From Lachnospiraceae bacterium UBA938 (lineage in GTDB: Bacteria > Bacillota > Clostridia > Lachnospirales > Lachnospiraceae): a stretch of 18,583 nt of DNA. Location: assembly GCA_002293475.1 (NCBI GenBank), contig DBDG01000063.1, forward strand, positions 1 through 18,583, given 5' to 3'. Position numbers and translations under genes: made by a program. Every line of letters begins with the position of its first letter. Within the stretch, counting starts at the first letter, position 1. Shown here one piece after another: positions 7,531 to 15,238 of the stretch. Below the pieces are notes generated by a model. It ran no database searches and had not been told where the DNA came from. It saw only the letters and a list, made by a program, of their open reading frames with translations.

Positions 7531-8835
7531 CTATGCTTTCAGCCGGCGGATAATATCGCCCGCTTTGGCATATATGGCGGAAACCTCTGAGCCTGCATAA
7601 AAATCTCCCTTTTCATAAAGTACTTTTCCGTTGATCATGGTCATCATCACATTCTGCTTGCTGCCGCTGTATACGATGTTTTTCGCGATGTTGTTGAGCG
7701 GCTGCATGTTGGGCTGCTGTAAATCTATCATGACCATGTCGGCCAACTGCCCCGGAGCCAGACTGACTGCCTCGGTCAATCCCATGGCTTTGGCTCCGTT
7801 CACACAGGCCATGTGCAGCACTTCCATGGCATCCACGGCGGCGGCATTACTTTCTTTTACTTTCGCCAGGCCGGTAACCAGGAACATTTCCCGGAACATG
7901 TCCAGGCAGTTATTGCTGGCCGGTCCGTCGGTTCCGATGGCAACCGCTATCCCCCGCTCCAGGAATTCAGCGACCGGCGCGATCCCGCTGGCCAGCTTCA
8001 GATTGGAAGCCGGGTTGGTCACGGCATACAGGCCTCTTTTCTGAAATACCTCCATATCCGCTTCGCTCATATGTACGCAGTGAAATCCGCCGCCGCCATG
8101 GTCAAAGATGCCTAAGGAGTCAAGATATACTGCCGGCGTCATGCCACCATGGCGCTCCCGGCAGCCCTGTACCTCAGCCGCCGTTTCCGCCAGATGGGTA
8201 AAGACCGGAGCCTGATAACGGTGTGACAGTTCCGCCACCCGGCCAAGCAGTTCCTCCGAACAGGTGTATTCAGCATGGAACCCTAAAATATAGCTGTTTA
8301 AACTGTCTTTTTGATTTAACTTAGCAAACATCTCAGCCACCGTCTCCGTGGTCTGGCCAAAATTATTCGCTGCCCCTACCTGCACACAGCGCATCCCCAT
8401 ATCAGTGCATGCCTGAGCGATAGATTCCGGGGTCAGATACATATCAAAGATAGCGGTAATCCCGCTGGTCAGATACTCCAAGACAGCCAGCCTAGTCAGA
8501 TGATAGATGTCATCCGCCGTCATCTGCGCCTCAACCGGGAACACCTGGTTGTTCAGCCACTCTGATAAAGGGAGGTCATCGGCATAAGAACGCAAAAGCG
8601 TCATTCCCGAATGGGTATGGGCATTTTTGAAACCGGGCATCAAGAGATTGCCCTGGCAGTCTATCTGCCTGTCCCACGGCGCCCCGGCGGCGTCATCCTT
8701 GTCATTACCAGCGCCAGCCCCCGCGCCGTCTCCCACATAGATAATCCGGGCTCCGTCAATATGTACCTCGCCGGAAAATACCGGGCGGTTTTCTTCCATA
8801 GACAGTATCCTAGCATTATAAAAACGATATTTCAT
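7531..8835 (-). CDS. Amidohydrolase: adenosine/MTA/SAH deaminase type
   Basis: A metal-dependent deaminase of the MtaD/SsnA branch of the amidohydrolase superfamily, predicted to convert 5'-methylthioadenosine, S-adenosylhomocysteine or adenosine to the inosine analogue. Visible metal and catalytic motifs: NAHTHSGM (His73, His75), FTHLAET (His214, Glu217), HCVHMSE (252-258) and AIGTDGPASNN (Asp303). Length is 434 residues, typical. Residues 35-55 are an unusual Gly/Ala/Asp insertion (VGDGAGAGAGNDKDDAAG). I chose ATG at 8835 with GGGGT upstream; the frame also opens at a TTG at 8874 without a ribosome binding site. It lies between cdd and the purine permease, so a salvage role is sensible; exact substrate is not decided by sequence. 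Confidence 0.85.
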   Translation of the reverse strand: MKYRFYNARILSMEENRPVFSGEVHIDGARIIYVGDGAGAGAGNDKDDAAGAPWDRQIDCQGNLLMPGFKNAHTHSGMTLLRSYADDLPLSEWLNNQVFPVEAQMTADDIYHLTRLAVLEYLTSGITAIFDMYLTPESIAQACTDMGMRCVQVGAANNFGQTTETVAEMFAKLNQKDSLNSYILGFHAEYTCSEELLGRVAELSHRYQAPVFTHLAETAAEVQGCRERHGGMTPAVYLDSLGIFDHGGGGFHCVHMSEADMEVFQKRGLYAVTNPASNLKLASGIAPVAEFLERGIAVAIGTDGPASNNCLDMFREMFLVTGLAKVKESNAAAVDAMEVLHMACVNGAKAMGLTEAVSLAPGQLADMVMIDLQQPNMQPLNNIAKNIVYSGSKQNVMMTMINGKVLYEKGDFYAGSEVSAIYAKAGDIIRRLKA

Positions 8836-8910
8836 CTCGGTACCCCATGTCCGTTTAAGCGGACTTTCAATCAATTTGAAGCTACGACCCAGCCGCCAAA
8901 TTATTGGCTA

Positions 8911-9351
8911 TCAGTTAATTAGCTGGTCGTGACCGAAGCTTTCCGGCAGTAATTCCTTTAACGAGAACAGCTTGTAGTCATCTTTGCCCTGAGCCACTAT
9001 GACGACAAAATTCTCCGGGTCAGGCGCAAACTCACTGATTACCTGCCGGCATACCCCGCAGGGAAAGGCATACTGGGTTATCTTGTCGCCTTGCGGGCTT
9101 CCTGCTACGGCAAGCGCCCGGCATTTGCCGCGGCCTTCGCTGACTGCCTTAAACACCGCTGTTCTTTCCGCACAGACGGTCGCTCCGTAAGAAGCATTTT
9201 CGATATTGCAGCCGGTATAAATACGGTTATCCATCGTAAGAACCGCTGCACCTACATAATAGCCGGAATACGGCGCATAAGCTTTCCGGCGCGCCAGTAT
9301 TGCCGACTGGATCAATTCCTCAACCGGAATACTCTTATCAATATTTTCCAT
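8911..9351 (-). CDS. cdd: Cytidine deaminase
   Basis: Deaminates cytidine and deoxycytidine to uridine and deoxyuridine in pyrimidine salvage. The short tetrameric zinc form is evident: NASYGATVCAERTA with Cys60 and proton-shuttle Glu62, and FPCGVCRQ with Cys98 and Cys101. The protein is 146 residues, a little longer than many at the C-terminus. ATG at 9351 is preferred, with AGGTAA seven bases or so upstream; a GTG directly before it (9354) is equally open. It begins eight bases after the pnp stop, so the two genes are almost certainly co-transcribed and perhaps coupled. Confidence 0.95.
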   Translation of the reverse strand: MENIDKSIPVEELIQSAILARRKAYAPYSGYYVGAAVLTMDNRIYTGCNIENASYGATVCAERTAVFKAVSEGRGKCRALAVAGSPQGDKITQYAFPCGVCRQVISEFAPDPENFVVIVAQGKDDYKLFSLKELLPESFGHDQLIN

Positions 9352-9359
9352 CACGTTAC

Positions 9360-10208
9360 CTATAACTTCCCGAATCCGATAATAGAACCGGTAACCAATT
9401 GCTTAAATAACGGAGCGGCCTGGTTGGCGGCTTCCTGTACTTCCTCATGGGTCAGCGGTACCGGTGATAGTCCGGCCGCCGGATTGCAGATACAGGAAAT
9501 TCCGCAGACTTTTATCCCCATGTGATTGGCCGCAATCGCTTCCACAACCGTACTCATTCCGACCGCGCCGGCTCCCATGATGCCAAGCATATGGATTTCG
9601 GCAGGAGATTCAAAGGAAGGGCCTGACATCTGCGCATATATCCCTTCCAAAAGGGGAATCGCCAGGTCGGCCGCCGTCTTTTTGATGATATCCCGCAGCT
9701 CCTTCCGATAAACAGTGCTCATATCCGGAAAACGAGTGCCCAGCTCTTCTATATTGGGGCCGATCAGGGGATTGGCGACAAATGCGCCGATATGATCGGT
9801 TATCAGCATAAAATCTCCGGCCCGGCAGCCTTCCATAATCCCCCCCGAAGCGTTGGTCAGGAATAAAATCTCGGCACCCATCATCCCCATCAGGCGGATC
9901 GGCAAGACAACATCGCTTATAGGATAGCCTTCGTAATAATGTACCCTGCCTTTCATACATACTACGGGCACTTCATCCACATAGCCCCAGATAAACCGGC
10001 CGGCATGTCCCGGCACAGTAGAGACCGGAAAACCTTCTATCTCCTGATAATCCAGTTCGGCGATGACCCGGATATTGTCCGCATAATCTCCCAGTCCTGA
10101 ACCTAGGACCAAAGCAACCCGGGGAACAAAGTCCGGCTGCCCGGTTTGAGTCAGGAAGTCTTTCACGCTCTTATGGCACCTTGTTAGTTTATCATATACT
10201 GGATTCAT
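9360..10208 (-). CDS. Purine nucleoside phosphorylase (trimeric type)
   Basis: Phosphorolyses purine (deoxy)nucleosides to base plus (deoxy)ribose 1-phosphate. The trimeric PNP signature is complete: LGSGLG (35-40), PGHAGR (66-71), KGRVHYYEGY (86-95), TNASGG (118-123), MSGPSFESPAE (194-204) ending in the base-binding Glu204, GAVGMST (214-220) and ICNPAAG with Asn242, the residue that favours 6-oxopurines. The start at 10208 is set by AGGAGAAAG; an in-frame upstream ATG at 10241 would add 11 residues without a ribosome binding site. At 282 residues it is normal for the family. First gene of pnp-cdd-deaminase-permease. Named punA or pupG in relatives. Confidence 0.94.
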   Translation of the reverse strand: MNPVYDKLTRCHKSVKDFLTQTGQPDFVPRVALVLGSGLGDYADNIRVIAELDYQEIEGFPVSTVPGHAGRFIWGYVDEVPVVCMKGRVHYYEGYPISDVVLPIRLMGMMGAEILFLTNASGGIMEGCRAGDFMLITDHIGAFVANPLIGPNIEELGTRFPDMSTVYRKELRDIIKKTAADLAIPLLEGIYAQMSGPSFESPAEIHMLGIMGAGAVGMSTVVEAIAANHMGIKVCGISCICNPAAGLSPVPLTHEEVQEAANQAAPLFKQLVTGSIIGFGKL

Positions 10209-10283
10209 CTTTCTCCTATCCGCATGTTTACACAGCCTCATGCTACATAATTTGTTAAATCTTGGATTTAAAAATCAATTAAC

Positions 10284-10292
10284 AGTATACCA
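10284..10292 (-). promoter_or_regulatory. Extended -10 promoter of the nucleoside salvage operon
   Basis: Minus-strand TGGTATACT (10292-10284) is an extended -10 (TGn-TATACT). The -35 at 17 bp is poor (TTTCCG), which an extended -10 can offset. It lies about 75 bp upstream of the pnp start. The rest of the 283-base gap (10209-10491) holds the spoIVA terminator and an A/T-rich stretch; I see no purine riboswitch core and no small gene there. Confidence 0.5.
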
Positions 10293-10404
10293 TAATTTAC
10301 CGGAAACGGAAACAGTAAATTAAAGCGAATTATTTTGCTGCAAGCTGTTTTCACTAAAATTCAGGCTGTTTATGCCGGTATGGGCAAAGAAATCAATATG
10401 AAAC

Positions 10405-10467
10405 AGAAAAAAAGAAGAGGATGCCCCTTCTTATGAGCCTGAAAACTCACAGTTTGGGGACACCCTC
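10405..10467 (-). terminator. Strong rho-independent terminator after spoIVA
   Basis: Minus-strand GAGGGTGTCCCC (10467-10456) pairs with GGGGCATCCTC (10427-10417) with G-U wobbles, the loop containing a second small helix (TGAG with CTCA). TTCTTTTTTT follows (about 10416-10407). It starts some 25 bp after the spoIVA stop and separates spoIVA from the salvage operon. Confidence 0.85.
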
Positions 10468-10491
10468 TATACGTCACATGACAGAACCGGT

Positions 10492-11979
10492 TTAGATTAT
10501 GATGCACACCATCCCGCCGTTGCTGTCGTTAACGATTTTCTGCATGGTCTCCTGTAGTTTGACTTGGCTTTCCTCGCCGATCATGGAAACCTTGCCGTTG
10601 ATGCCGTCGTTGACAAGCTGTTCCACCGTCTTGCCGAAAATATTGGTCTCCCAGATACCTTCTTCGCTGGTATCGGCATTGGAAATATATTTAATAAGAT
10701 CCTGCGCCTGTTCTTCGGTTCCCACAATCGGGGATATTTCCGTCTCGATATTGGCTTTGATCATATGGATGCTCGGGCTCTCGGCTTTGATCTTGACCCC
10801 GAACTTGTTGCCGTGCTTAATGATCTCCGGACGTTCCAGACGGACCTCTTCGCGGTCGGGCGTTACTACGCCATATCCTTTCATCCGCACGGAATCTACG
10901 GCATGGAGAACCTTGACATACTCTCTGCGCATCTTGGACAATTCTTTCAGGACAGACAGCAAATGGTATTCATTCTTGATATCCTCCCCGATCAGATCAC
11001 TGAGCATCTCATAATAGAAGTTGTCGTCTACATCCAGCCTGACCCGGATACAGCCGTTGGACATATTGATATTTTCCACTTTACATTTCTTAATATAATT
11101 GCTCTCCAGATTAATCCCGCTTGTTACCGCGCTTCTGATATTGCTTAGCTGCCGCATCAGCTCTTTAATCCGGCTTACCATGTCGTTTTTCATGGGATGG
11201 CCGGCCGGCAGCATTTCCACCCATTTGGGCATATAAAACTCGACCATCGTGAGCGGGAACTCATAGAGGATATTTTCAAGGATCGTATTGATATCTTCTC
11301 TTTTTAACTGCTCGCAGTTAACAGGCAGCGTGCTGACATTGTGGCGGCTGCGGATTTCCTCAGCAACGGCCTTGGCATCCTCGGAATACGGCCTGACAGT
11401 ATTGACCAGCACAATAAAAGGCTTATGTATCCGGCGTAATTCTTGGATAGTGCGGTCTTCCGCTTCACGATAGTTTTCCCTTGGGATGTCGCCGAAGCTG
11501 CCGTCGCAGGTTACAACGACGCCAATGGTCGAATGATCGTTGATGACTTTTCTGGTTCCGGTTTCGGCGGCCTCAGTAAAAGGGATTGCCTGGGCAGACC
11601 ACGGTGTCCTGACCAACCGCTCCGCATCGTTCTCCATATGACCGGTGGCTCCTTCCACCATAAAGCCAACGCAGTCGATTAGCCGCACCTTGACATCCAC
11701 GTCACCGGCCAAAGTAATCTGGGCAGCTTCTTTGGGTATGAACTTTGGTTCAGTGGTGGTTATCGTCTTGCCGCCTGAGCTCTGAGGCATTTCATCGGTA
11801 GCACGTTCCTTTTCATACTCTTCATTCATGAAGGGAAGCACCATAAGATCCATAAAACGTTTTATAAAGGTGGATTTTCCTGTTCGGACCGGACCTACCA
11901 CACCAATATAAATCTCACCGCCGCACCTGACTTGGATATCTTTATAAAGGTCATAAGTGCCGGTATTCAAGTTTTCCAT
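10492..11979 (-). CDS. spoIVA: Stage IV sporulation protein A (spore coat morphogenetic ATPase)
   Basis: SpoIVA is made in the mother cell, polymerises on the forespore surface after ATP hydrolysis and is the basement layer for the spore coat. The 495-residue protein matches the family's usual length of about 490. The N-terminal TRAFAC-type ATPase domain shows Walker A GPVRTGKST (29-37), a TITTTEP switch segment and a DCVGFMVEGA motif. The middle and C-terminal domains are collinear with the family and the protein ends GGMVCIII, as expected. The ATG at 11979 has AAGGAG at ideal spacing; the frame stays open to 12015 without a better start. An inverted repeat covers the ribosome binding site, a candidate sigma-E promoter lies upstream and a terminator downstream, so it is probably monocistronic. 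Confidence 0.97.
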   Translation of the reverse strand: MENLNTGTYDLYKDIQVRCGGEIYIGVVGPVRTGKSTFIKRFMDLMVLPFMNEEYEKERATDEMPQSSGGKTITTTEPKFIPKEAAQITLAGDVDVKVRLIDCVGFMVEGATGHMENDAERLVRTPWSAQAIPFTEAAETGTRKVINDHSTIGVVVTCDGSFGDIPRENYREAEDRTIQELRRIHKPFIVLVNTVRPYSEDAKAVAEEIRSRHNVSTLPVNCEQLKREDINTILENILYEFPLTMVEFYMPKWVEMLPAGHPMKNDMVSRIKELMRQLSNIRSAVTSGINLESNYIKKCKVENINMSNGCIRVRLDVDDNFYYEMLSDLIGEDIKNEYHLLSVLKELSKMRREYVKVLHAVDSVRMKGYGVVTPDREEVRLERPEIIKHGNKFGVKIKAESPSIHMIKANIETEISPIVGTEEQAQDLIKYISNADTSEEGIWETNIFGKTVEQLVNDGINGKVSMIGEESQVKLQETMQKIVNDSNGGMVCIII

Positions 11980-11985
11980 AAAAGA

Positions 11986-12047
11986 GACTCCTTCCGTGAT
12001 TAACGCAGTAATCAATATTTACTGGTTAAATATATGCGGAAGGAGTC
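11986..12047 (-). promoter_or_regulatory. Inverted repeat that would sequester the spoIVA ribosome binding site
   Basis: Minus-strand GACTCCTTCCG (12047-12037) is the exact reverse complement of CGGAAGGAGTC (11996-11986), which contains the spoIVA Shine-Dalgarno AAGGAG. The loop is 40 bases. An RNA starting upstream of 12047 could pair 11 bp over the ribosome binding site; an RNA starting inside the loop could not. No good terminator separates the preceding gene (stop at 12085) from this region. Confidence 0.7.
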
Positions 12048-12057
12048 CCAATAATTC
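12029..12057 (-). promoter_or_regulatory. Candidate sigma-E promoter of spoIVA
   Basis: Minus-strand GAATTAT (12057-12051), 14 bp, then CATATATT (12036-12029). Against the Bacillus sigma-E consensus (KMATATT, 14-15 bp, CATACAMT) this is about 5 of 7 and 6 of 8. spoIVA is a sigma-E gene in Bacillus, so this is the expected class. The start would fall near 12022, inside the loop of the inverted repeat. Confidence 0.42.
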
Positions 12058-12084
12058 TTTTCTTAAAAAATTACTTTCAGGTTA

Positions 12085-15000
12085 TCAGTTTTCAGGTTGC
12101 TTTAACATGAACTGCAGTAAGGACAGCGCCAGCTGTAAGTTCCTCGACTTGGCCGTTATCCGGCATAGCTGAAGGCCGGCCGCTGCGGTTGTCCCGGCAG
12201 CCCTGTTTTTTCCTTTTGTGACGTTATTTCCGGCGGTGCCACTGTTTCCGTTGACGCCGTTATTTCCGGTAACATTTTTTTCATTTGAGTTATTATTTAC
12301 ATTGGTATCATTTTTGCCCTTTGTGCTGCTCTTTTCATTGGTATTATTTTTTCCATTGGTGTTGTTCTTTTCGCTGCTGCTTTGTCCGTTTGCACCGTTT
12401 TGCCCAGCCTGTTCTCTGGCAAGCACGGTTACCCAAAATGTCACCGCCCGGTTTGACGGATCATTTTTTAATGTCGCCGTTACAGAAACCGTCATATTTT
12501 TGGTACTATTATAAGCCGGGTTTGGCGTAACCCGCCCGTCGGCATCCACCAGAACCGCTGCTTCATTGCCTGACTGATAGGTAAAATAGCTTGGATCTAG
12601 TATAGTGCCTTTCTTGGTCTTTATTTGCAGGAATCCTTCGCTGTATCTGTTATCAACAGCCGGTTTCAGGTTGTAGCTTACCTGCACGGCGGATATCTTT
12701 TCATTTTTAGGTAACGTGAATGTAGGCGGCTCTTCATCTAGAACAGCGCTCGGCAATATGTTGACTTTGCAAGTCAATTCCCGATCTCCCGCTGTTGCTG
12801 TTATTATTGTGCTGCCTTCGCTATAAGCGGTTATCTTGCCAGCAGCATCAACGCCGGCGACTTCTGGATTATGGCTGCTCCATGTGACCACCATTGCCTT
12901 GCCGGAATAGGCCTGAACCGTTGCCACTAAATCAGCCGACTCCCCTGCTGTCATCTGGATGGCTGTCTTATCCAGGCCAAAATACTGGATACCGTCTTTT
13001 ACGGTAATTGTTACCGCAACCCTGAGTTCCGAACCGTCAGTGGTGGCTGCCGTTATGCTTGCCGCGCCGACGTCTATAGCGGTGACTTTCCCGGTGGCAT
13101 CTACCGACGCGACCGCGGTATTATCACTTTCCCACACAAGGGTTTTATCATCCGTATTTTCCGGTAAAACAGTTGCCGTTACCGTAATACTGTCTCCGAT
13201 CACTAATTCATAAGCTTCGCTTTCCACATTTAATGCTGTTGCTTTGACAGTATCATCTTGGACAGTATCATCTTTGACAGTATCATCTTTGACAGTATCA
13301 TCTTTGACAGTATCATCTTTAATAGTATCATCAATGATATTATCGACATCATCACCGGCATCAGCGCCGGTGTCAGACGGCATATCTTCGTATACCGGAA
13401 TCTTAAATACAAACGGATTATTTAAAGCGCCGCTGGCCTTATAAAGCTGCCAAGACTTGGAAGCTTCCGATGCCGGAGCCTGGATATTCTGCATATACTG
13501 ATGATAATACACGCCGGAAACCACGTTGAATTTTTGCAGATATAAGGTGTCCTGGCCTTTTTTAATGTAATTATTGCCAATGGTCGCGGCACCGCCGCTA
13601 AGGGATTTAAAACGGGTGTTCCATCCTTGCCCGCTGGCATACCGCATGCCGGACAGATAGACTTCTTCGCCGATTCCATATGCTCCGACATTGAAATAAT
13701 TATAGTAACCGACATAGCCAGGATAGGTACCGGAAATCAACGGTGAATTACCCGGCCCCTGCTCCTGATATACCCTGGCTGCCAGATGATAAGGGCTGAT
13801 GCCGTACTGCTCGCCCAGCAGCATAAAAGCCTGGGAATAGCTTAAGCTGTCATCCGGAATCCGTCCGTTCATAAAAGTGGCGGATAAGATACTGTCCAGC
13901 GCTGCCTCGGTATGGTAGGAAGCATTGTAGGTAAGCTGTTCAAACTGGAATATCGCTTTCTCATCAAAATAATTACGAGGATCCATACAGTACGCTACTG
14001 CCTGTTTCGTGGCAATATACCAAGGATAATCATAAAGCAAATCTTTCCATTCACTATCTGCCGTATAATAAATCAGGCTTCTTTCCGGAGGCAGCATTTC
14101 GTTTGCCACCGCGGTATCCCAGCTATCTTTGGCATCAGACCTGACAAATATCCAGTTGGGATATTGCGCTTTCAACTCATATAACTTTGAGCGGTAACTT
14201 GCCGGAAACTGCTCAATGTCCGGGTATGTCGGCAGTGCCCGGCTTCTCCGGGCGACTCCGGGGCTCTTAGCCGTATTCAGCAAAGATGTAAGATACTCTG
14301 CTTCCCATGCCAGCAAAAGCTCGTCCGAATAAGCCAGCTTTTCTTTTGGAATATAGCCGGTATATTCCGTACTTCCATTATAATATAACCGCACCCGATA
14401 CCATACTGTCTGATCGGTCAGTGACACATCCAGTATTTCAACAGTCTGGCCCGATGAAACCGTTACGACAGGGTCCGATGATGGATCCGGCTCTGTTTTG
14501 ACGGCATAGGTGTCACATAAATATACTAAGGCCATTACACTCTTATCTTTCAGTATTTCCTGTAAAGCTTTGCGGGCATTTTCTAATTCTTGGTCTTTTG
14601 CGGCAGCAATCTCTTCCTCTGTTTCCATTGCGATTGCTTCTTCGATTGCTTCTTCAGTTTCATCTTCGCTTAAAGCCAAGTCTTCGTCAGTATTTTCTTC
14701 GTTACCGTTTTCCGTTCCTGCTGTCCCGGCTGTCCCGGCAGCTCCTGCTTCCGCTTCTGCGCCTGCTTGTCCACTCAACTCTGAACCGGACTGCCCTACT
14801 GTCTGACCTAACGTCGGTTCCGCATTTTGGTCTGCCGGCTGCGCTACGGTCTGGTCGGTGGTACCTATCGGCTGCTCCGCAGTCTGGTCTGCCGGCTGCG
14901 CTACAGTCTCCGCTACGTCCTGCGTTACCGTCTTATCTATTGGCTGGTCGGCAAATGTCGCCGTGTTTTCCGCCTTAACCGCCAGCTGTATATCTTCTGC

Positions 15001-15108
15001 CGCAAATGCCGTTGCGGCCGGCATGAGGCTGCCCGTGACTAAACAATATGTGAGAAATAGTATCAGTAATCTTTTGGTGAAGGTATATTGGCTTATTTTC
15101 TTCATCAT
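12085..15108 (-). CDS. Secreted N-acetylglucosaminidase-type cell wall hydrolase with Big_2 domains
   Basis: A 1007-residue exported protein. Order: signal peptide (KKISQYTFTKRLLILF..., likely cleaved after ATAFA near 36); low-complexity Gln/Thr/Pro/Ala repeats (about 55-115); an acidic Glu-rich helix (135-185); an SH3-like segment (about 193-260); a glucosaminidase domain (about 300-545) with LAARVYQEQGPGNS, Glu449 being the likely catalytic acid; a DDTVK repeat linker (590-622); two Ig-like Big_2 repeats (623-704, 705-785); another beta-rich domain (790-897); an Asn/Lys/Thr/Gly-rich tail (900-970); and a short amphipathic end. It would cleave peptidoglycan GlcNAc linkages outside the cell. 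No LPXTG or clear anchor is seen. ATG at 15108 has AGGAG upstream; the ORF opens at 15147 without one. Confidence 0.85.
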   Translation of the reverse strand: MMKKISQYTFTKRLLILFLTYCLVTGSLMPAATAFAAEDIQLAVKAENTATFADQPIDKTVTQDVAETVAQPADQTAEQPIGTTDQTVAQPADQNAEPTLGQTVGQSGSELSGQAGAEAEAGAAGTAGTAGTENGNEENTDEDLALSEDETEEAIEEAIAMETEEEIAAAKDQELENARKALQEILKDKSVMALVYLCDTYAVKTEPDPSSDPVVTVSSGQTVEILDVSLTDQTVWYRVRLYYNGSTEYTGYIPKEKLAYSDELLLAWEAEYLTSLLNTAKSPGVARRSRALPTYPDIEQFPASYRSKLYELKAQYPNWIFVRSDAKDSWDTAVANEMLPPERSLIYYTADSEWKDLLYDYPWYIATKQAVAYCMDPRNYFDEKAIFQFEQLTYNASYHTEAALDSILSATFMNGRIPDDSLSYSQAFMLLGEQYGISPYHLAARVYQEQGPGNSPLISGTYPGYVGYYNYFNVGAYGIGEEVYLSGMRYASGQGWNTRFKSLSGGAATIGNNYIKKGQDTLYLQKFNVVSGVYYHQYMQNIQAPASEASKSWQLYKASGALNNPFVFKIPVYEDMPSDTGADAGDDVDNIIDDTIKDDTVKDDTVKDDTVKDDTVQDDTVKATALNVESEAYELVIGDSITVTATVLPENTDDKTLVWESDNTAVASVDATGKVTAIDVGAASITAATTDGSELRVAVTITVKDGIQYFGLDKTAIQMTAGESADLVATVQAYSGKAMVVTWSSHNPEVAGVDAAGKITAYSEGSTIITATAGDRELTCKVNILPSAVLDEEPPTFTLPKNEKISAVQVSYNLKPAVDNRYSEGFLQIKTKKGTILDPSYFTYQSGNEAAVLVDADGRVTPNPAYNSTKNMTVSVTATLKNDPSNRAVTFWVTVLAREQAGQNGANGQSSSEKNNTNGKNNTNEKSSTKGKNDTNVNNNSNEKNVTGNNGVNGNSGTAGNNVTKGKNRAAGTTAAAGLQLCRITAKSRNLQLALSLLQFMLKQPEN
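13243..13332 (-). repeat. 15-bp tandem repeat encoding the DDTVK linker
   Basis: Five near-identical copies of a 15-bp unit (TTTGACAGTATCATC on the plus strand, 13243-13317) and a sixth degenerate copy (TTTAATAGTATCATC, 13318-13332). Each encodes five residues, DDTVK, between the glucosaminidase and the first Big_2 domain. The unit is a multiple of three, so copy-number change keeps the frame. Confidence 0.95.
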
Positions 15109-15170
15109 ATTGATATCTCCTATCTGTTTTTGTATGGATCGGTACATGTTATGTAAACCGAACCTTTTCC

Positions 15171-15199
15171 ATCATAACAGATAAGATAGATTTCGACAA
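15171..15199 (-). promoter_or_regulatory. Sigma-A promoter of the cell wall hydrolase gene
   Basis: Minus-strand TTGTCG (15199-15194), 17 bp, then TATGAT (15176-15171), with TG one base before the -10 (extended -10). Initiation near 15164 gives a leader of about 55 bases ending in AGGAG before the ATG at 15108. It lies just after the metallopeptidase terminator, so this gene forms its own unit at its 5' end. Confidence 0.75.
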
Positions 15200-15212
15200 C
15201 AAATTTCGCGTT

Positions 15213-15238
15213 AAAAAAGCCGGTATTTTCTACCAGCT
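15213..15238 (-). terminator. Rho-independent terminator overlapping the metallopeptidase stop
   Basis: Minus-strand AGCTGGTA, loop GAAAA, TACCGGCT (one G-U pair), then TTTTTT (15218-15213). The stem contains the TAG stop codon of the metallopeptidase gene (15230-15232), an economical stop/terminator arrangement. Confidence 0.88.

Noticed and set aside
8836..8874. N-terminal extension of the deaminase from a TTG codon, with a GTCCG/CGGAC hairpin inside
   Set aside because: No ribosome binding site precedes the TTG, and family members begin at the MKYRFYNARI-like segment; the five-pair hairpin is too short to interpret.
10209..10491. Purine riboswitch or small gene in the pnp upstream gap
   Set aside because: I could not find the conserved riboswitch core or a ribosome-binding-site-preceded ORF; the region is accounted for by a terminator, a promoter and A/T-rich sequence.
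10564..11148. 194-residue open frame on the plus strand
   Set aside because: It lies wholly opposite spoIVA, whose motifs and length are fully convincing; no ribosome binding site or domain is visible in the plus-strand frame.
13243..13332. Regular short repeats as a possible CRISPR array
   Set aside because: The units are contiguous 15-bp copies without spacers and encode an in-frame DDTVK linker.
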